A stretch of DNA of 64,000 nt from Planotetraspora mira (GTDB taxonomy: Bacteria > Actinomycetota > Actinomycetes > Streptosporangiales > Streptosporangiaceae): contig NZ_BOOO01000047.1 of NCBI RefSeq assembly GCF_016863275.1, positions 1 to 64,000 of the forward strand, given 5' to 3'. The number at the start of each line of letters is the position of its first letter. Positions within the stretch are counted from its first letter, which is position 1. Shown here piece after piece: positions 32,923 to 41,807 of this stretch. The translations under genes were made by a program, and so were the position numbers. The notes under the pieces were generated by a model. That model ran no database searches. It was given only the letters and a program-made list of their open reading frames with translations, and was not told where the DNA came from.

Positions 32923-33948
32923 GTGGATTACCGACGCGGCGTGGTCACTGGTGAGAGCGTATGGCGTGCCATTGTGTTGTACGGCGCCAACTCGGCTACC
33001 TACAAGTTCGCCTTCGGTGCGACGCTGTTGGAAATCGCCGCCACAGGCCGCAACCACGTCACGCTCGAGGAGCTGGCGCCGCGGTACGCGGAGCTGCTCT
33101 GCCAGGCCCTTCAACGACAGCCCCGGCAAGGCACAGCCGGCCGCAGTAAGTTCCTGGATGCCTGCCGCGCGTTCAATGCCGGCGAACTCGACGTTGATGC
33201 GCTGGGTCGGCGAACCGTCCAGCTCGGCTTCAACAACGTCATCGACGCGTTCCCTCAGCTCAGTGGTGGTCAGGCGCCAGTGCGGTATTACGAGGACCAG
33301 CGCAAGAACTCCGTCGCTCCAGGCCTCACGTTGCGCGACGAACTACTCGAACTCGCCGAATCGGTTCACGCCCAGGACCTCGGCGCCGAAACCGTTGCCC
33401 GTTGGAGGCTGGTGGAGACGGCCTGGGCGACCGGCATATCCGACGCCGTACTTGCTCCTCCGCTGGTCTACGACCCTGACACCCAGCACTTGGTTCTCCA
33501 GACCAAGCAGCGCCGCAAGAGCGTCACCGGAGTCGTCGCCGCCCTCAGCGGATACCAAGACGGCCGCTGCGCCTACTGCAATCAGGTCATGGCGCGGGAC
33601 ACGCGAACTGGACCCATCGTCGAGCACGTTCTGCCGTGGAAGCTGCTCACCCGCCCTTGGAACGGCCCCGACGTCGACGCCATCTGGAACCTCGTTCTGT
33701 CGTGCAAACCCTGCAACGACGCGAAACGGGACCGAGCACCACATGAACCCTGGATGCCATGGCTCGAACAGCGCAACAACGACCTCATCGAATCGCGTCA
33801 TCCACTGCGCGAAGTACTCATGGCCCAGATCGGCGAAACCGCTGCTGTCCGGCACGCCACCCTTAAGCTCGCCTACCAACGGGCGACAGAACTACTTCCG
33901 GCCGTTTGGGCTCCACCCACAAGCCAGGGCAACGGGGTGGAACTGTGA
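32923..33948 (+). CDS. HNH endonuclease
   Basis: The 341-aa protein is taken from GTG 32923; an in-frame TTG at 32884 has no ribosome-binding site and would overlap the MazG-like start. The C-terminal half holds the nuclease: CAYCNQVMARDTRTGPIVEH, then NLVLSCKPCNDAKRDRAPHE. Four Cys bind zinc, and the His after VE plus the Asn of WNLVLSC are catalytic. The N-terminal 200 residues are helical (DYRRGVVTGESVWRAIVLYG) and may bind DNA or sense invasion. I do not know a named system for it. It is divergent from the MazG-like gene. Confidence 0.8.
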   Translation: MDYRRGVVTGESVWRAIVLYGANSATYKFAFGATLLEIAATGRNHVTLEELAPRYAELLCQALQRQPRQGTAGRSKFLDACRAFNAGELDVDALGRRTVQLGFNNVIDAFPQLSGGQAPVRYYEDQRKNSVAPGLTLRDELLELAESVHAQDLGAETVARWRLVETAWATGISDAVLAPPLVYDPDTQHLVLQTKQRRKSVTGVVAALSGYQDGRCAYCNQVMARDTRTGPIVEHVLPWKLLTRPWNGPDVDAIWNLVLSCKPCNDAKRDRAPHEPWMPWLEQRNNDLIESRHPLREVLMAQIGETAAVRHATLKLAYQRATELLPAVWAPPTSQGNGVEL

Positions 33949-34465
33949 CTGACGGAATAGCGTTCCAAGTGTGGTGAATGCGCCATGTAGCGTCCCCCTT
34001 CCGGCGCCTTGACTGCGGCGGATAGATCGGTCCGCCGATCAGTGGGGGAGCGGCGAGCGCGGATCACGCCTTGCCATCGACGTACACCTCGCCCTGCTCG
34101 AAAGTGCGCCGCGGCCGAGGACGCGGGCGAGCATGTATGGGCACAGATCGGCGGGCAGCTCGTGAGCATGCCAAGTTCGCGGCTCGATCACGGCGTCCGA
34201 GGGGAAAGAAGACCTGCGGCATGGGCTGAATGCAGCTAGCTGAGCAGTCGTGCCTATCAGCGGTGTGGTTGAAAGGAGGTGTTCTTACGTCAGCCGCTTC
34301 CGTATCGGTGGGTGATGTCAGCTTCGGCCTTGTTGGACACGAGGTCGGTCAGTGCGCTCTGCTCTTTGACCGCGCAGAACTTGACGAAGTTGTGGTGACG
34401 ATTTCAGTTGCCGTGTGCTTTTGCGGGCCGCTTACCGCAGTCGAGAGACCACCATATCGGCATCC
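33949..34465. other. Intergenic stretch, low GC3, nothing recognised
   Basis: Small open frames here have poor codon bias. The sequence becomes more AT-rich from about 34260, which marks the beginning of a lower-GC block (to about 37.5 kb) suggesting later acquisition. Confidence 0.5.
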
Positions 34466-34936
34466 TTAGAGAGGATTGAGATACGGCCTGCCTGCTGGCA
34501 AAATACCCGCGCGGGCAGCACGTTCTACACTAAGGGCCTCGGATCCGTCTCGGCAAATTTGAAAACGATAGCTAAGATGCTTGCGGATATAGCTCTTGGT
34601 CAGTTGGTCAAGCAGGAGTCGGCCCCCGCCAATATCGGACTGCTGTTCCGGCGTCAAATCTGGGACGATAAAACGGTCGCAAATGTAAACGTTGAATTGA
34701 TCTCCCGATCGTCTTCCGGATGCATGTGAGTTAAGGCGTGTCCATAGGCCGAGGGCCTTTTGCGTTTTGTCGGTGCGGGCGACGAAGTCTTCGGCTTGCG
34801 CTCCTCTTCCGCTCATGCCGGCATAGACAAAGTCATCTTCCCTCCATATGGTATATACACCTGCTGCTTGGCGAGGAACCTGATCACTTGGCCACTCGGA
34901 GAACTTGAAGAGTGGTCCGTCCTGTAGCACGTTCAC
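34466..34936 (-). CDS. GIY-YIG nuclease family protein
   Basis: The 156-aa protein begins at GTG 34936. It shows the canonical pattern GVYTIW ... FVYAGMSGRGAQ, then WTRLNSHASGRRSGDQFNVY; the Arg in TRLNSH is the catalytic Arg. GGRLLLDQLTKSYIRKHLSY follows, where the conserved acidic position may be the Asp. It is likely a small DNA-cutting or repair enzyme. No operon partner is evident: it lies between two non-coding stretches, but in the same orientation as the Septu-like pair downstream on the same strand. Codon use is less GC-rich than in the flanks. Confidence 0.78.
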   Translation of the reverse strand: MNVLQDGPLFKFSEWPSDQVPRQAAGVYTIWREDDFVYAGMSGRGAQAEDFVARTDKTQKALGLWTRLNSHASGRRSGDQFNVYICDRFIVPDLTPEQQSDIGGGRLLLDQLTKSYIRKHLSYRFQICRDGSEALSVERAARAGILPAGRPYLNPL

Positions 34937-35058
34937 GTAACTGACAGTACAGCCCCTAGGCCACGGAATTCTAGGTGGGATCTGGGTTACAGCCGACCGA
35001 CCGAGACGACGCCTGAGCAGGCCCCACTGAACGCTAGACCCAGATAAGCGAATCTTCC

Positions 35059-35901
35059 TTACTCTTCAAAGCCTCCCTCGCAAAACCAGGTGCTGCTTGA
35101 GAGCGCCGCATACGTTGCGGTCTGCCAGCTATTTATATTGGCCACACGCCGACTGATGGCCTGATCGCATAAATGCTCCCGAACTTGATCCGGGCCATTT
35201 TTAGAGAGTATCTGTGACAGGATATACTTAATATTATTGAGCTCTTGAGCGGCCTGGGATGCATACAGTGCTGCAAGGTTGAAAGTCTTAAAGTGTAAGC
35301 GTACGCGGCGCAGCAGAGTATCATTCCATTGAGGTGGTGGAGAAACATAGAATCGCACGGCCGCCGGTGCTATCTCTATAACTTCGGCGTGAAGCCATGG
35401 ATCGTTCTCCACGTTATCGAAATACGGATGTAGAGTCTCTTCCGCGCTGGCGCTTGGTGCCTTATTCATCTTCAATTTATTGCAATCCGCGCATGCGGGT
35501 ACAAGATTCAAAGGATCCACGGCCAGGGCCGGATAGAGAGTCTTGGGGAGATGGTGATCCAGCGTGGAAACTATTCGTTGCCCGCAAAGAGGGCAGCGCC
35601 CATGGGCGGGTGCTGAGATCAGATCATCATAGATGGCGCGCCCGGCAGCTTCCTTCTTTGCCATACGCCTCTCGTAAACCTCGATCATTTCGTCCTTGCT
35701 GACTAGGCTCAAGTTGAAGTCGGAATCGTCGAGGGAGTGAAGCATTGTTTGTTGCGCTGCTGCAGCGTAGGAGTCAGCCGCGGCGACTACCTCTTCTTCA
35801 GAGAGTTTGAGGCGCTCTTGAAGTTGCTTGTTCCGGATACGGCTAATGCATGTCATAAAGCTGGAACGTGCCGTGTGGCTTGGGGGATTTAGGTACCACA
35901 T
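35059..35901 (-). CDS. ptuB: HNH endonuclease, Septu PtuB-like
   Basis: The 280-aa protein starts at ATG 35901, overlapping the ATPase stop by one base (TGATG). The HNH segment is CPLCGQRIVSTLDHHLPKTL at 103-122, then NLVPACADCNKLKMNKA at 132-148; C103, C106, C137 and C140 bind zinc and H116/H117 plus N132 are catalytic candidates. The layout of an ATPase gene followed by an HNH gene is that of Septu, in which PtuA and PtuB form a complex that degrades phage nucleic acid. Assignment to Septu rests on this pairing and not on a profile search. Confidence 0.65.
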   Translation of the reverse strand: MWYLNPPSHTARSSFMTCISRIRNKQLQERLKLSEEEVVAAADSYAAAAQQTMLHSLDDSDFNLSLVSKDEMIEVYERRMAKKEAAGRAIYDDLISAPAHGRCPLCGQRIVSTLDHHLPKTLYPALAVDPLNLVPACADCNKLKMNKAPSASAEETLHPYFDNVENDPWLHAEVIEIAPAAVRFYVSPPPQWNDTLLRRVRLHFKTFNLAALYASQAAQELNNIKYILSQILSKNGPDQVREHLCDQAISRRVANINSWQTATYAALSSSTWFCEGGFEE

Positions 35902-37442
35902 CAGATGTCGGCTTCTGTGTCTCGAGTCGCAATTAATCCCCGGATGATTGCCTTCGCCTCGCCGCCAAGCTGGCTAGAGAATCGGTCGATTATCTCTTCG
36001 TAGGTGGTCTGCCCTCTCACTGCTTCGCCTATTAGCCGGTGAAATCCTGATTGGGTCACCTCCAGGCCGAAGATCTCTCTGGTGAGAACGCCAACGTTCT
36101 CCCCGAATGTTTCGATTTCTGGCCGCTCCCGGACTAGATCCCGGCCAGACCGCCGGAGCTTCCATACGCAGTTTCTTGGAACCTCTTGCAGTACTACTGG
36201 GGAGTGGGTGGCGATGATGGCTACTCCGTTGCGATCAACCAGGAGATCGGACAGCGCACGGATGAATGCTCCAAGGAGCGGGGGGTGTAAGTGGGCCTCC
36301 GGTTCATCCAATAAGACAAGTGATCGCTCTTCTACGCTCTCGACCAGACGGGTTATCGTCAGCAAGACGATCTTGTGCCCTGAGCTAAGCTGGCGGAACA
36401 GCCGGGTGGCCCTATTTTTAAGCTCGTCATCTTCAGCTGCCGAATCTGCAAGATCTGCTACACGTGCATCGCTGAAGATTGGGTCCGTCTCGAGTGTTTC
36501 CAAGGCGCGTCGCCATCGCACTAGGCGAGCTCCCTGAAGGCAGACTTTGACGCTTAAGCTGAACTCGCGGGCAATGGAGCTGGGGTCCTTTGGAGGCTGT
36601 GGCATGCCATCGGCTCGACTCTTGATGCGCTTGAGGCCGATGTAGGTGTAGTGGACTCCCTCCGCCTTATTGCGTGAATTACTAAAGGGTTCGAACGGGT
36701 CAAAGGCGCTGAATGTAACGGAGACTAAGTTGGCGAACACGTTTCCATCGTCAGCCCCCATGTCGAGGGATCCTACCTCGTCCGGATTTGCATTCTCGTC
36801 CGCTAGCGCGCGGGCCATGTGATTGAGGAGATATGTTTTCCCCACCCCATTCCGCCCGATCAGTACATGAATATTTGTCGGCGGCTCGGACTCCGGTTTT
36901 ACGTCGAAGGACAGCGATACTGTATGTTTAATCGAACGCGTGGCGTTTGGTGCCGTGTACTTGAAATGGTATTGAGATAGGCGCGCGCCACCCCTGGCAA
37001 GGCGACGGAATTGGCCAGTTACTGTTGCTGGTGGGACGAAACGAAGTAGCGAAGTACCGGTCACGTGCTCATTGCGTGCCCGGTCAAATCGCTGCTCATC
37101 AAGCGCGACATCTCGTAATGATCGCAGAATCTCGTCTCTAATCTCCTCGCCTAAGGTGTTAAGGCGCTCGTAATAACTGTCATCTTGCCCGAGGGAAAAG
37201 TAGTTCTCTCCCAGCTGGGGGAAATTTTCGGCCAATGATGGGCGTCGCTGTGGCGGTTGCATGCCGAACTGTGCGATTTTGACTTGTCCAACATCGTGAA
37301 CGGCGCCATTTGCGTCGCAATATATTAGATAGTATTGCGTGCTGTACTGACCCCAGTCGTCCCAATTATCTGTCACGAGAAATGCGTGCGAGGTAGCTCC
37401 TTTCGGGGGTCGTGTTCTGGCGGGCAAGACGGTGAAGTGCAT
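35901..37442 (-). CDS. ptuA: AAA/ABC-type ATPase, Septu PtuA-like
   Basis: The 513-aa protein starts at ATG 37442, after GGAGGTAGAC, a strong Shine-Dalgarno. An N-terminal region of about 190 residues (FLVTDNWDDWGQYSTQYYLI) precedes an ABC-type ATPase core. Walker A is GRNGVGKT at 196-203, the signature LSSGHK at 352-357, Walker B LVLLDEPEAH at 375-384 and the switch His in THSPVV at 412. It is expected to sense invading DNA and control the HNH partner. The N-terminal part differs from the shortest PtuA proteins. Other ATPase-nuclease pairs, such as Gabija-like, are less likely because the ATPase lacks a TOPRIM domain. Confidence 0.68.
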   Translation of the reverse strand: MHFTVLPARTRPPKGATSHAFLVTDNWDDWGQYSTQYYLIYCDANGAVHDVGQVKIAQFGMQPPQRRPSLAENFPQLGENYFSLGQDDSYYERLNTLGEEIRDEILRSLRDVALDEQRFDRARNEHVTGTSLLRFVPPATVTGQFRRLARGGARLSQYHFKYTAPNATRSIKHTVSLSFDVKPESEPPTNIHVLIGRNGVGKTYLLNHMARALADENANPDEVGSLDMGADDGNVFANLVSVTFSAFDPFEPFSNSRNKAEGVHYTYIGLKRIKSRADGMPQPPKDPSSIAREFSLSVKVCLQGARLVRWRRALETLETDPIFSDARVADLADSAAEDDELKNRATRLFRQLSSGHKIVLLTITRLVESVEERSLVLLDEPEAHLHPPLLGAFIRALSDLLVDRNGVAIIATHSPVVLQEVPRNCVWKLRRSGRDLVRERPEIETFGENVGVLTREIFGLEVTQSGFHRLIGEAVRGQTTYEEIIDRFSSQLGGEAKAIIRGLIATRDTEADI

Positions 37443-37806
37443 GTCTACCTCCGTGGATATCGCTTCCTGTTTGCGCCATCGTGCCGATAGTGAACCAGGT
37501 AGCTGACGTGATCGTCTACGGATTCAGGAGCGATGCCGCTCACGCTCTGGGCGTCCGACCATCAGCACACGGAGCCACCCTGTTGCGGGGACTGCTGAGC
37601 ACCGATGCCTGCCTGGCTGGTGCAGGGACACGTGCACGATTCGGATGCCTCTGACGACTAGCTGTGCTCGAACTCCCGTGTTGAGGAGCGAATTGGGGTG
37701 GGGCAGCCCGGAGCGAAGCGAGGACGTGCCAACTGCTGCAGGAATAAGAACGGCCATGCTTATGGCCAGCGTGGAGGAGACTGCGCCTTAGTCGTGTCGG
37801 TGAGAG
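37443..37806. other. Intergenic stretch between two minus-strand defence genes
   Basis: A short open frame with neutral codon use is not convincing. No promoter or hairpin was clearly found. It should contain the promoter of the Septu-like operon. Confidence 0.45.
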
Positions 37807-39669
37807 TCAGTCGGCAGGTATCAGGGTTGCGAGGAAGTCGCGGGTGGCTGGATCGACTGCGTAGATGATCGTGCCGCGCATCCCGCGGGTGAGTAGCACT
37901 TTGTAGACGTTGCGGGCGAGCTGGTCGAAATCGGCGTCCGGTACGGCCTTCTTGCTCTTGAAGGCGGGGTCCTTGTTCTCAGAGCGAACTGTGACGAGAG
38001 ATCCGTCTCGGGCTACAAGGTCGGGTCCGATGATGACGCCGGACCAGTCGTACTCGAAGCCTTGGGCGGTGTAGATGCATCCGACCTGGTCGAATCCGTT
38101 TTGTTCTGTCGCCCACAGCATGCTGGGTGGTGCATCCCCGACGGCCCGATCCTTTTTGACGTTCCAGGGTCGTGACCAGTTGCCGATGACGACGTCTTCC
38201 ACAAGGGAGTTGTCGGGTCGCGGGTCACTCCACGGCCAGCAGAAGCCGGCGGTCATCCGCGCGGTGCCGGGCTTTGCAAGGAGAGCTGCTTCGAGTTCGT
38301 GAGGGGAGTGCGCTAGTCGTACTTCGAAGTCCTGGTCGCCGTCCCAGGGCATAGGGCTTTCTCTGTCGAGGCCGAGCAGGCGAAGTACCCAGTGCTCGTA
38401 CTTGCGGCTGCCGCCGCAGCGGAACTGCTCGTCGAGGGAGACACGGTTGACTGCATAGCCGCGTGCCCGTGCGTACTGCTCGATCGTGTGGACGGTGCCG
38501 AGCTCGCCAGGTCGTACGACCTGGTGCTCGTCAAGCAGGAAGACAGGGACGCGGGCGGCGGTCATCAACTCGTCTAGTTGAGGCCGGCCGGTGCGCTTTG
38601 CTGCCGGGGTGAAGCGGCTGGTAGACGTTTCGCGGATGCGGTGGGCTTCGTCGCAGATCAGGACGTCAAGGCTGTTCTGCTCGGCGTCGGTGAAGCTGTT
38701 GAAGTACATGAAGAGGTTCTTGATGCGCGTGCTGCCGCGGCCGGGGTATCGGCGCATGGTCTGGGTGAACGACTGTGAGCCAGTCGCGTGTAGTGCCGTT
38801 CTGCCTTGCCGGTAGAGCTCACCCAGCAGGGACAGGGCGATGACGCTCTTGCCGCTGCCGGGGCCGCCGGTGACGATGACGACCTGTTTGAAATCAGAGC
38901 GGCGTGCCTTGTCGACGGCGCGCATGACCAGTTCGTAGGCAACCTGCTGCTCGTCGAGGAGCGTGAATTGCTCGCGCTCGCGAATCTCGTTGGCGGCGTA
39001 GGTCATGAGCTGCTTGCTGGGCGCGACCGGACTGCTCAGCAGCCGGTCGGCGGCCTCGGCGCCGGGCTTGTCGGACAGATGCTCCCGCAGGTAGGTGTGG
39101 AAGTCACCGCGGCGCTGCTTGGTGAAGAGTCTGCTTCGCTCATCCCGCACCTGGTCATGCAAGCCGTCCACATCGAGGTCCATAGCGTTGTGCAGGTAAG
39201 CCACGCCGTGGACGGACAGTGGCCGGTCCTTAAGCACGCTCAGGAAGTCGGACATGTATTCGCAGTAGCGCCGGACCTGCTCGGCGGGGTTGAGTAGTTC
39301 CCTTCCTGGCATGCCGTCCACGATGACTAGGTGCTCGCCCTGGTCGGACGGCTCGGCGCGACTCCACTGCTTGAGCTCTACGACGACGTAAGAGTCCTCA
39401 CCAGTGCGCGGGTGCACGCCAGCCAACACGACGTCGGCTCGCTTGCTGGTCAGTGGAAGCTTGTACTCGACCAGCATCTCGACTTTGCTGAGCCCTGCGT
39501 CGGCCAGGTCTCTGGCGAGCGCGGGAAGGCTCCGTTGCCATGATCTAGCTTCGGAGGGGGATGGGCCGCGGCCAGTGGTCATCCGCAGGTGCTCGCTGAT
39601 CTGCTCGGCAAGCGCAGCTTCGTTGGGCGAGGCAATCAGGCTCTCCACGGACAGCCGTAATGCCGTCAC
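37807..39669 (-). CDS. PD-(D/E)XK nuclease fused to DUF2075 (Schlafen-like) helicase
   Basis: The 620-aa protein begins at GTG 39669, with GGGGGAG upstream. Residues 60-110 carry a restriction-type fold: LVEYKLPLTSKRADVVLAG (D79) and YVVVELKQWSRAEPS (E98-x-K100), the D...ExK triad. Residues 262-600 form a helicase: Walker A GGPGSGKS at 268-275, Walker B ICDEAH at 338-343 and an arginine-rich tail motif (ARNVYKVLLTRGMRGTIIY). DUF2075 proteins are Schlafen-group helicases and occur in defence islands. It is followed upstream on the same strand by a MazG-like gene; the two may form one system. Confidence 0.82.
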   Translation of the reverse strand: MTALRLSVESLIASPNEAALAEQISEHLRMTTGRGPSPSEARSWQRSLPALARDLADAGLSKVEMLVEYKLPLTSKRADVVLAGVHPRTGEDSYVVVELKQWSRAEPSDQGEHLVIVDGMPGRELLNPAEQVRRYCEYMSDFLSVLKDRPLSVHGVAYLHNAMDLDVDGLHDQVRDERSRLFTKQRRGDFHTYLREHLSDKPGAEAADRLLSSPVAPSKQLMTYAANEIREREQFTLLDEQQVAYELVMRAVDKARRSDFKQVVIVTGGPGSGKSVIALSLLGELYRQGRTALHATGSQSFTQTMRRYPGRGSTRIKNLFMYFNSFTDAEQNSLDVLICDEAHRIRETSTSRFTPAAKRTGRPQLDELMTAARVPVFLLDEHQVVRPGELGTVHTIEQYARARGYAVNRVSLDEQFRCGGSRKYEHWVLRLLGLDRESPMPWDGDQDFEVRLAHSPHELEAALLAKPGTARMTAGFCWPWSDPRPDNSLVEDVVIGNWSRPWNVKKDRAVGDAPPSMLWATEQNGFDQVGCIYTAQGFEYDWSGVIIGPDLVARDGSLVTVRSENKDPAFKSKKAVPDADFDQLARNVYKVLLTRGMRGTIIYAVDPATRDFLATLIPAD

Positions 39670-39773
39670 AGGCTCCCCCAGGCAGCACGAGATAACTCGT
39701 GCGGGTGGGGGCGTATCCGGTCCGGCGTCAGCCGGGTAAGCGCGGAAGCCCGTCGGGCCGCATCACATGGTCA

Positions 39774-40151
39774 TCATGAGGTTAGTGGAGGCGCTTTCCT
39801 CGCGGAACCGCGAAAGAGATCAGCATCGTAACGACGCTCGCTCTCGTTCAGTTTGGCGTTGGCGGCCTCGATGAGCTCCACACCAAGAAGATCGGCGAGG
39901 CGGACGAGGTAGAGAGTTACGTCGGCAAGTTCGGACCGTACGCGTCCGAGAGCCTCTCCATCCAACCTGCGCGACTCGTCAGGCGTCAGCCATTGCAACT
40001 CTGCCACCAACTCGCCGACCTCGCCGGCGAGGGCCATCGCCAGGTTCTTCGGGGTGTGGAACTGCTCCCAATCGCGTGCGCGGGCAAAATCCTGCAACCG
40101 CGAAGCTAGCTGATTTAAGTCGGTCGTCACGTTCGTAACGGTACTGCTCAT
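39774..40151 (-). CDS. MazG-like nucleotide pyrophosphohydrolase, second copy
   Basis: The 125-aa protein starts at ATG 40151 (an alternative start lies a few codons later). It shows LASRLQDFARARDWEQFHTP, MALAGEVGELVAELQWLTPD with ExxE metal ligands, and SELADVTLYLVRLADLLGVE. This matches the short MazG/dCTP-pyrophosphatase-like group. It lies 104 bases upstream of the PD-(D/E)XK-DUF2075 gene on the same strand, so it is probably in the same transcript. A nucleotide-clearing enzyme next to a nuclease-helicase suggests a combined defence module. Confidence 0.82.
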   Translation of the reverse strand: MSSTVTNVTTDLNQLASRLQDFARARDWEQFHTPKNLAMALAGEVGELVAELQWLTPDESRRLDGEALGRVRSELADVTLYLVRLADLLGVELIEAANAKLNESERRYDADLFRGSARKAPPLTS

Positions 40152-40934
40152 GGCTCTGAGCAGCATTTGACTCGGCCGGTGCTGCAGGGCGGTGTCCCCG
40201 TGGATGGTGTGCTCGACCCTGCCGCAACCCCTCGAACGTGCGCTGAAGGGCGGACTGGAGTGGTCTGGTGCGGGGCTTACACCGCAGCGTGAAATCCTCA
40301 CCCGACCCGCTGGTCATTTCCTGGTCGCGGCACTAGATGGGCCCGCGGTCGAGGCCATCGGCCGGACCAGCGTGACCGCGCCTGCCGCCGGCCAGAACGC
40401 AGGTGATCAAAAAGATACGACCTGCCCGCCACCCCGACGAGAGTGGCAGACGTGCATTAGAAGGTACGTCCGTCCCGGAGGGAGCCAGTCGCGGTCGCAA
40501 CCGGCGGGAGCGCCTCCGGAACGATCTACGTCATCTGCGCTCCCTGGGTCTAATCTCCTAACGAATTCCAAGGCGAAACCCATAGGGTCGGCGCCTCCAT
40601 GACCCCGACGGGGCTCGCATCGGCACGCCCGACCTGACCAGCGCCGAAGGCCCTCGCCAACTGTCCGGCGAGGGTCTTTGCCATGTCTGGAGCGACGTCC
40701 AAACGGCCTGGCACCCTCCCTGCTTGATACGAACTACGCATCAGCTCGCCGCCGGAAACTGTCTGCTCAGTGGAGGAATGTTGACGGCAACAAAATCAAT
40801 AACTTCCCAGCTCAAGCGGCATTAAGTGCCATCTGAAGCTGCAGCGGCTTGCTGCATCACGTTGCGAACTAGATCATGCCGCCGCTATTCTCTGATCATC
40901 GTCCGGAGGCTTGTGAGCAAGGAGACTCGAACGG
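40152..40934. other. 783-base non-coding stretch with an orphan terminator
   Basis: No frame here has proper codon bias over a useful length. A GC-rich hairpin lies at 40647-40678. The 3' part, from about 40720, is AT-richer and probably carries the promoter of the HNH gene at 40935 (AAGGAG at 40919-40924). Confidence 0.5.
40647..40678 (+). terminator. Intrinsic terminator without an annotated upstream gene
   Basis: A stem of 12 bp (40647-40658 with 40667-40678, AAGGCCCTCGCC and GGCGAGGGTCTT, one G-T pair) encloses an 8-base loop. It has no gene upstream on the plus strand after 40151, so it may end an unseen small RNA or a lost gene. Confidence 0.65.
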
Positions 40935-41807
40935 ATGAACGACCCCCTCGAGAACGTAGACCGACCGCTCCCTGAGGCTGGCAGCAGTGTGATCAGGACT
41001 CTGTTTGCGAACCGGGAAGCGGAGGAAGCGTGCCGCTTCCTGCTGGAACGGCGGGATGACCCGCCGACGATGGCTGAATGGCTGGAGCGCTCGCGTCAGG
41101 TCCTGGGCAAGGCAAACGTCCATAGCCAGCGTCGGCTACGGGATGTGCGAGACCAGTTCATCGTCACGTCCTATCGCCGCACCGGCGATGGGGAATGGGT
41201 GTATCGCATCGATGGGTGGAGCTCGACACCCGCCACCGACAAGGGGCACCGGATCTCGCCCAAGTTGGAGGCCGAGGTCTTCACCCTCCGCGGCAGGTTC
41301 TGTGCAATGTGCGGTGCCGGTCCCGACGAGGCCAAGCTGCAGATCGATCACATCGTGCCGCGATCGTGGGGTGGCAAGACCGAGCTGGGCAACCTCGAGC
41401 CGTTGTGCCAGAAGCACAACAACGGCAAGAAGGCGTTCTTTCAGACGCTCAATCCCTACAGCGATGCTCTCGCTGCCGCGCTCGGCAGGCCCAACCCGTG
41501 GGAACGTATAGGTGAGCTGCTAAAAGCATTCGCAGAGCGCGGTGAGCATACGCCAGCCGAGCTGCTTCCCGTGGCGGCCAAGGACACACACCGGGGAGAT
41601 CCGAAGAAGCGGCTTCGCGAGCTTCGATTCGTCCTCGGCTGGGACATCGTTGCTCACCGAGTGAAAGACAACGGCGTTACCGAGGTAACGTACGAATTGC
41701 GATCTTGGAAGCCTTGGCCGGCCGAGGGTGCCTCAGAGGCTGTTAATCGCTACGAACGTGAGCGCAAGAGCCGCAAGGCGGCTCAGGCCGACAGCGACGA
41801 AGCTTAG
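40935..41807 (+). CDS. HNH endonuclease
   Basis: The 290-aa protein starts at ATG 40935 about 10 bases after AAGGAG. The nuclease segment is at 121-170: RFCAMCGAGPDEAKLQIDHI, with C123, C126, D138 and H139, then ELGNLEPLCQKHNNGKK with N153, C158 and H161. The N-terminal 110 residues (PTMAEWLERSRQVLGKANVH, then SQRRLRDVRDQFIVTSYRR) are helical and may bind DNA. The C-terminal 100 residues are basic and charged. It resembles HNH enzymes of restriction type, but its partner methyltransferase, if any, is not adjacent. It is a single gene just before the Druantia-like cassette. Confidence 0.8.
   Translation: MNDPLENVDRPLPEAGSSVIRTLFANREAEEACRFLLERRDDPPTMAEWLERSRQVLGKANVHSQRRLRDVRDQFIVTSYRRTGDGEWVYRIDGWSSTPATDKGHRISPKLEAEVFTLRGRFCAMCGAGPDEAKLQIDHIVPRSWGGKTELGNLEPLCQKHNNGKKAFFQTLNPYSDALAAALGRPNPWERIGELLKAFAERGEHTPAELLPVAAKDTHRGDPKKRLRELRFVLGWDIVAHRVKDNGVTEVTYELRSWKPWPAEGASEAVNRYERERKSRKAAQADSDEA

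Noticed and set aside
35059-37442. Gabija system
   Set aside because: Gabija has an OLD-type TOPRIM nuclease with ATPase plus a UvrD-like helicase. This pair is an ATPase plus HNH nuclease, without a helicase.
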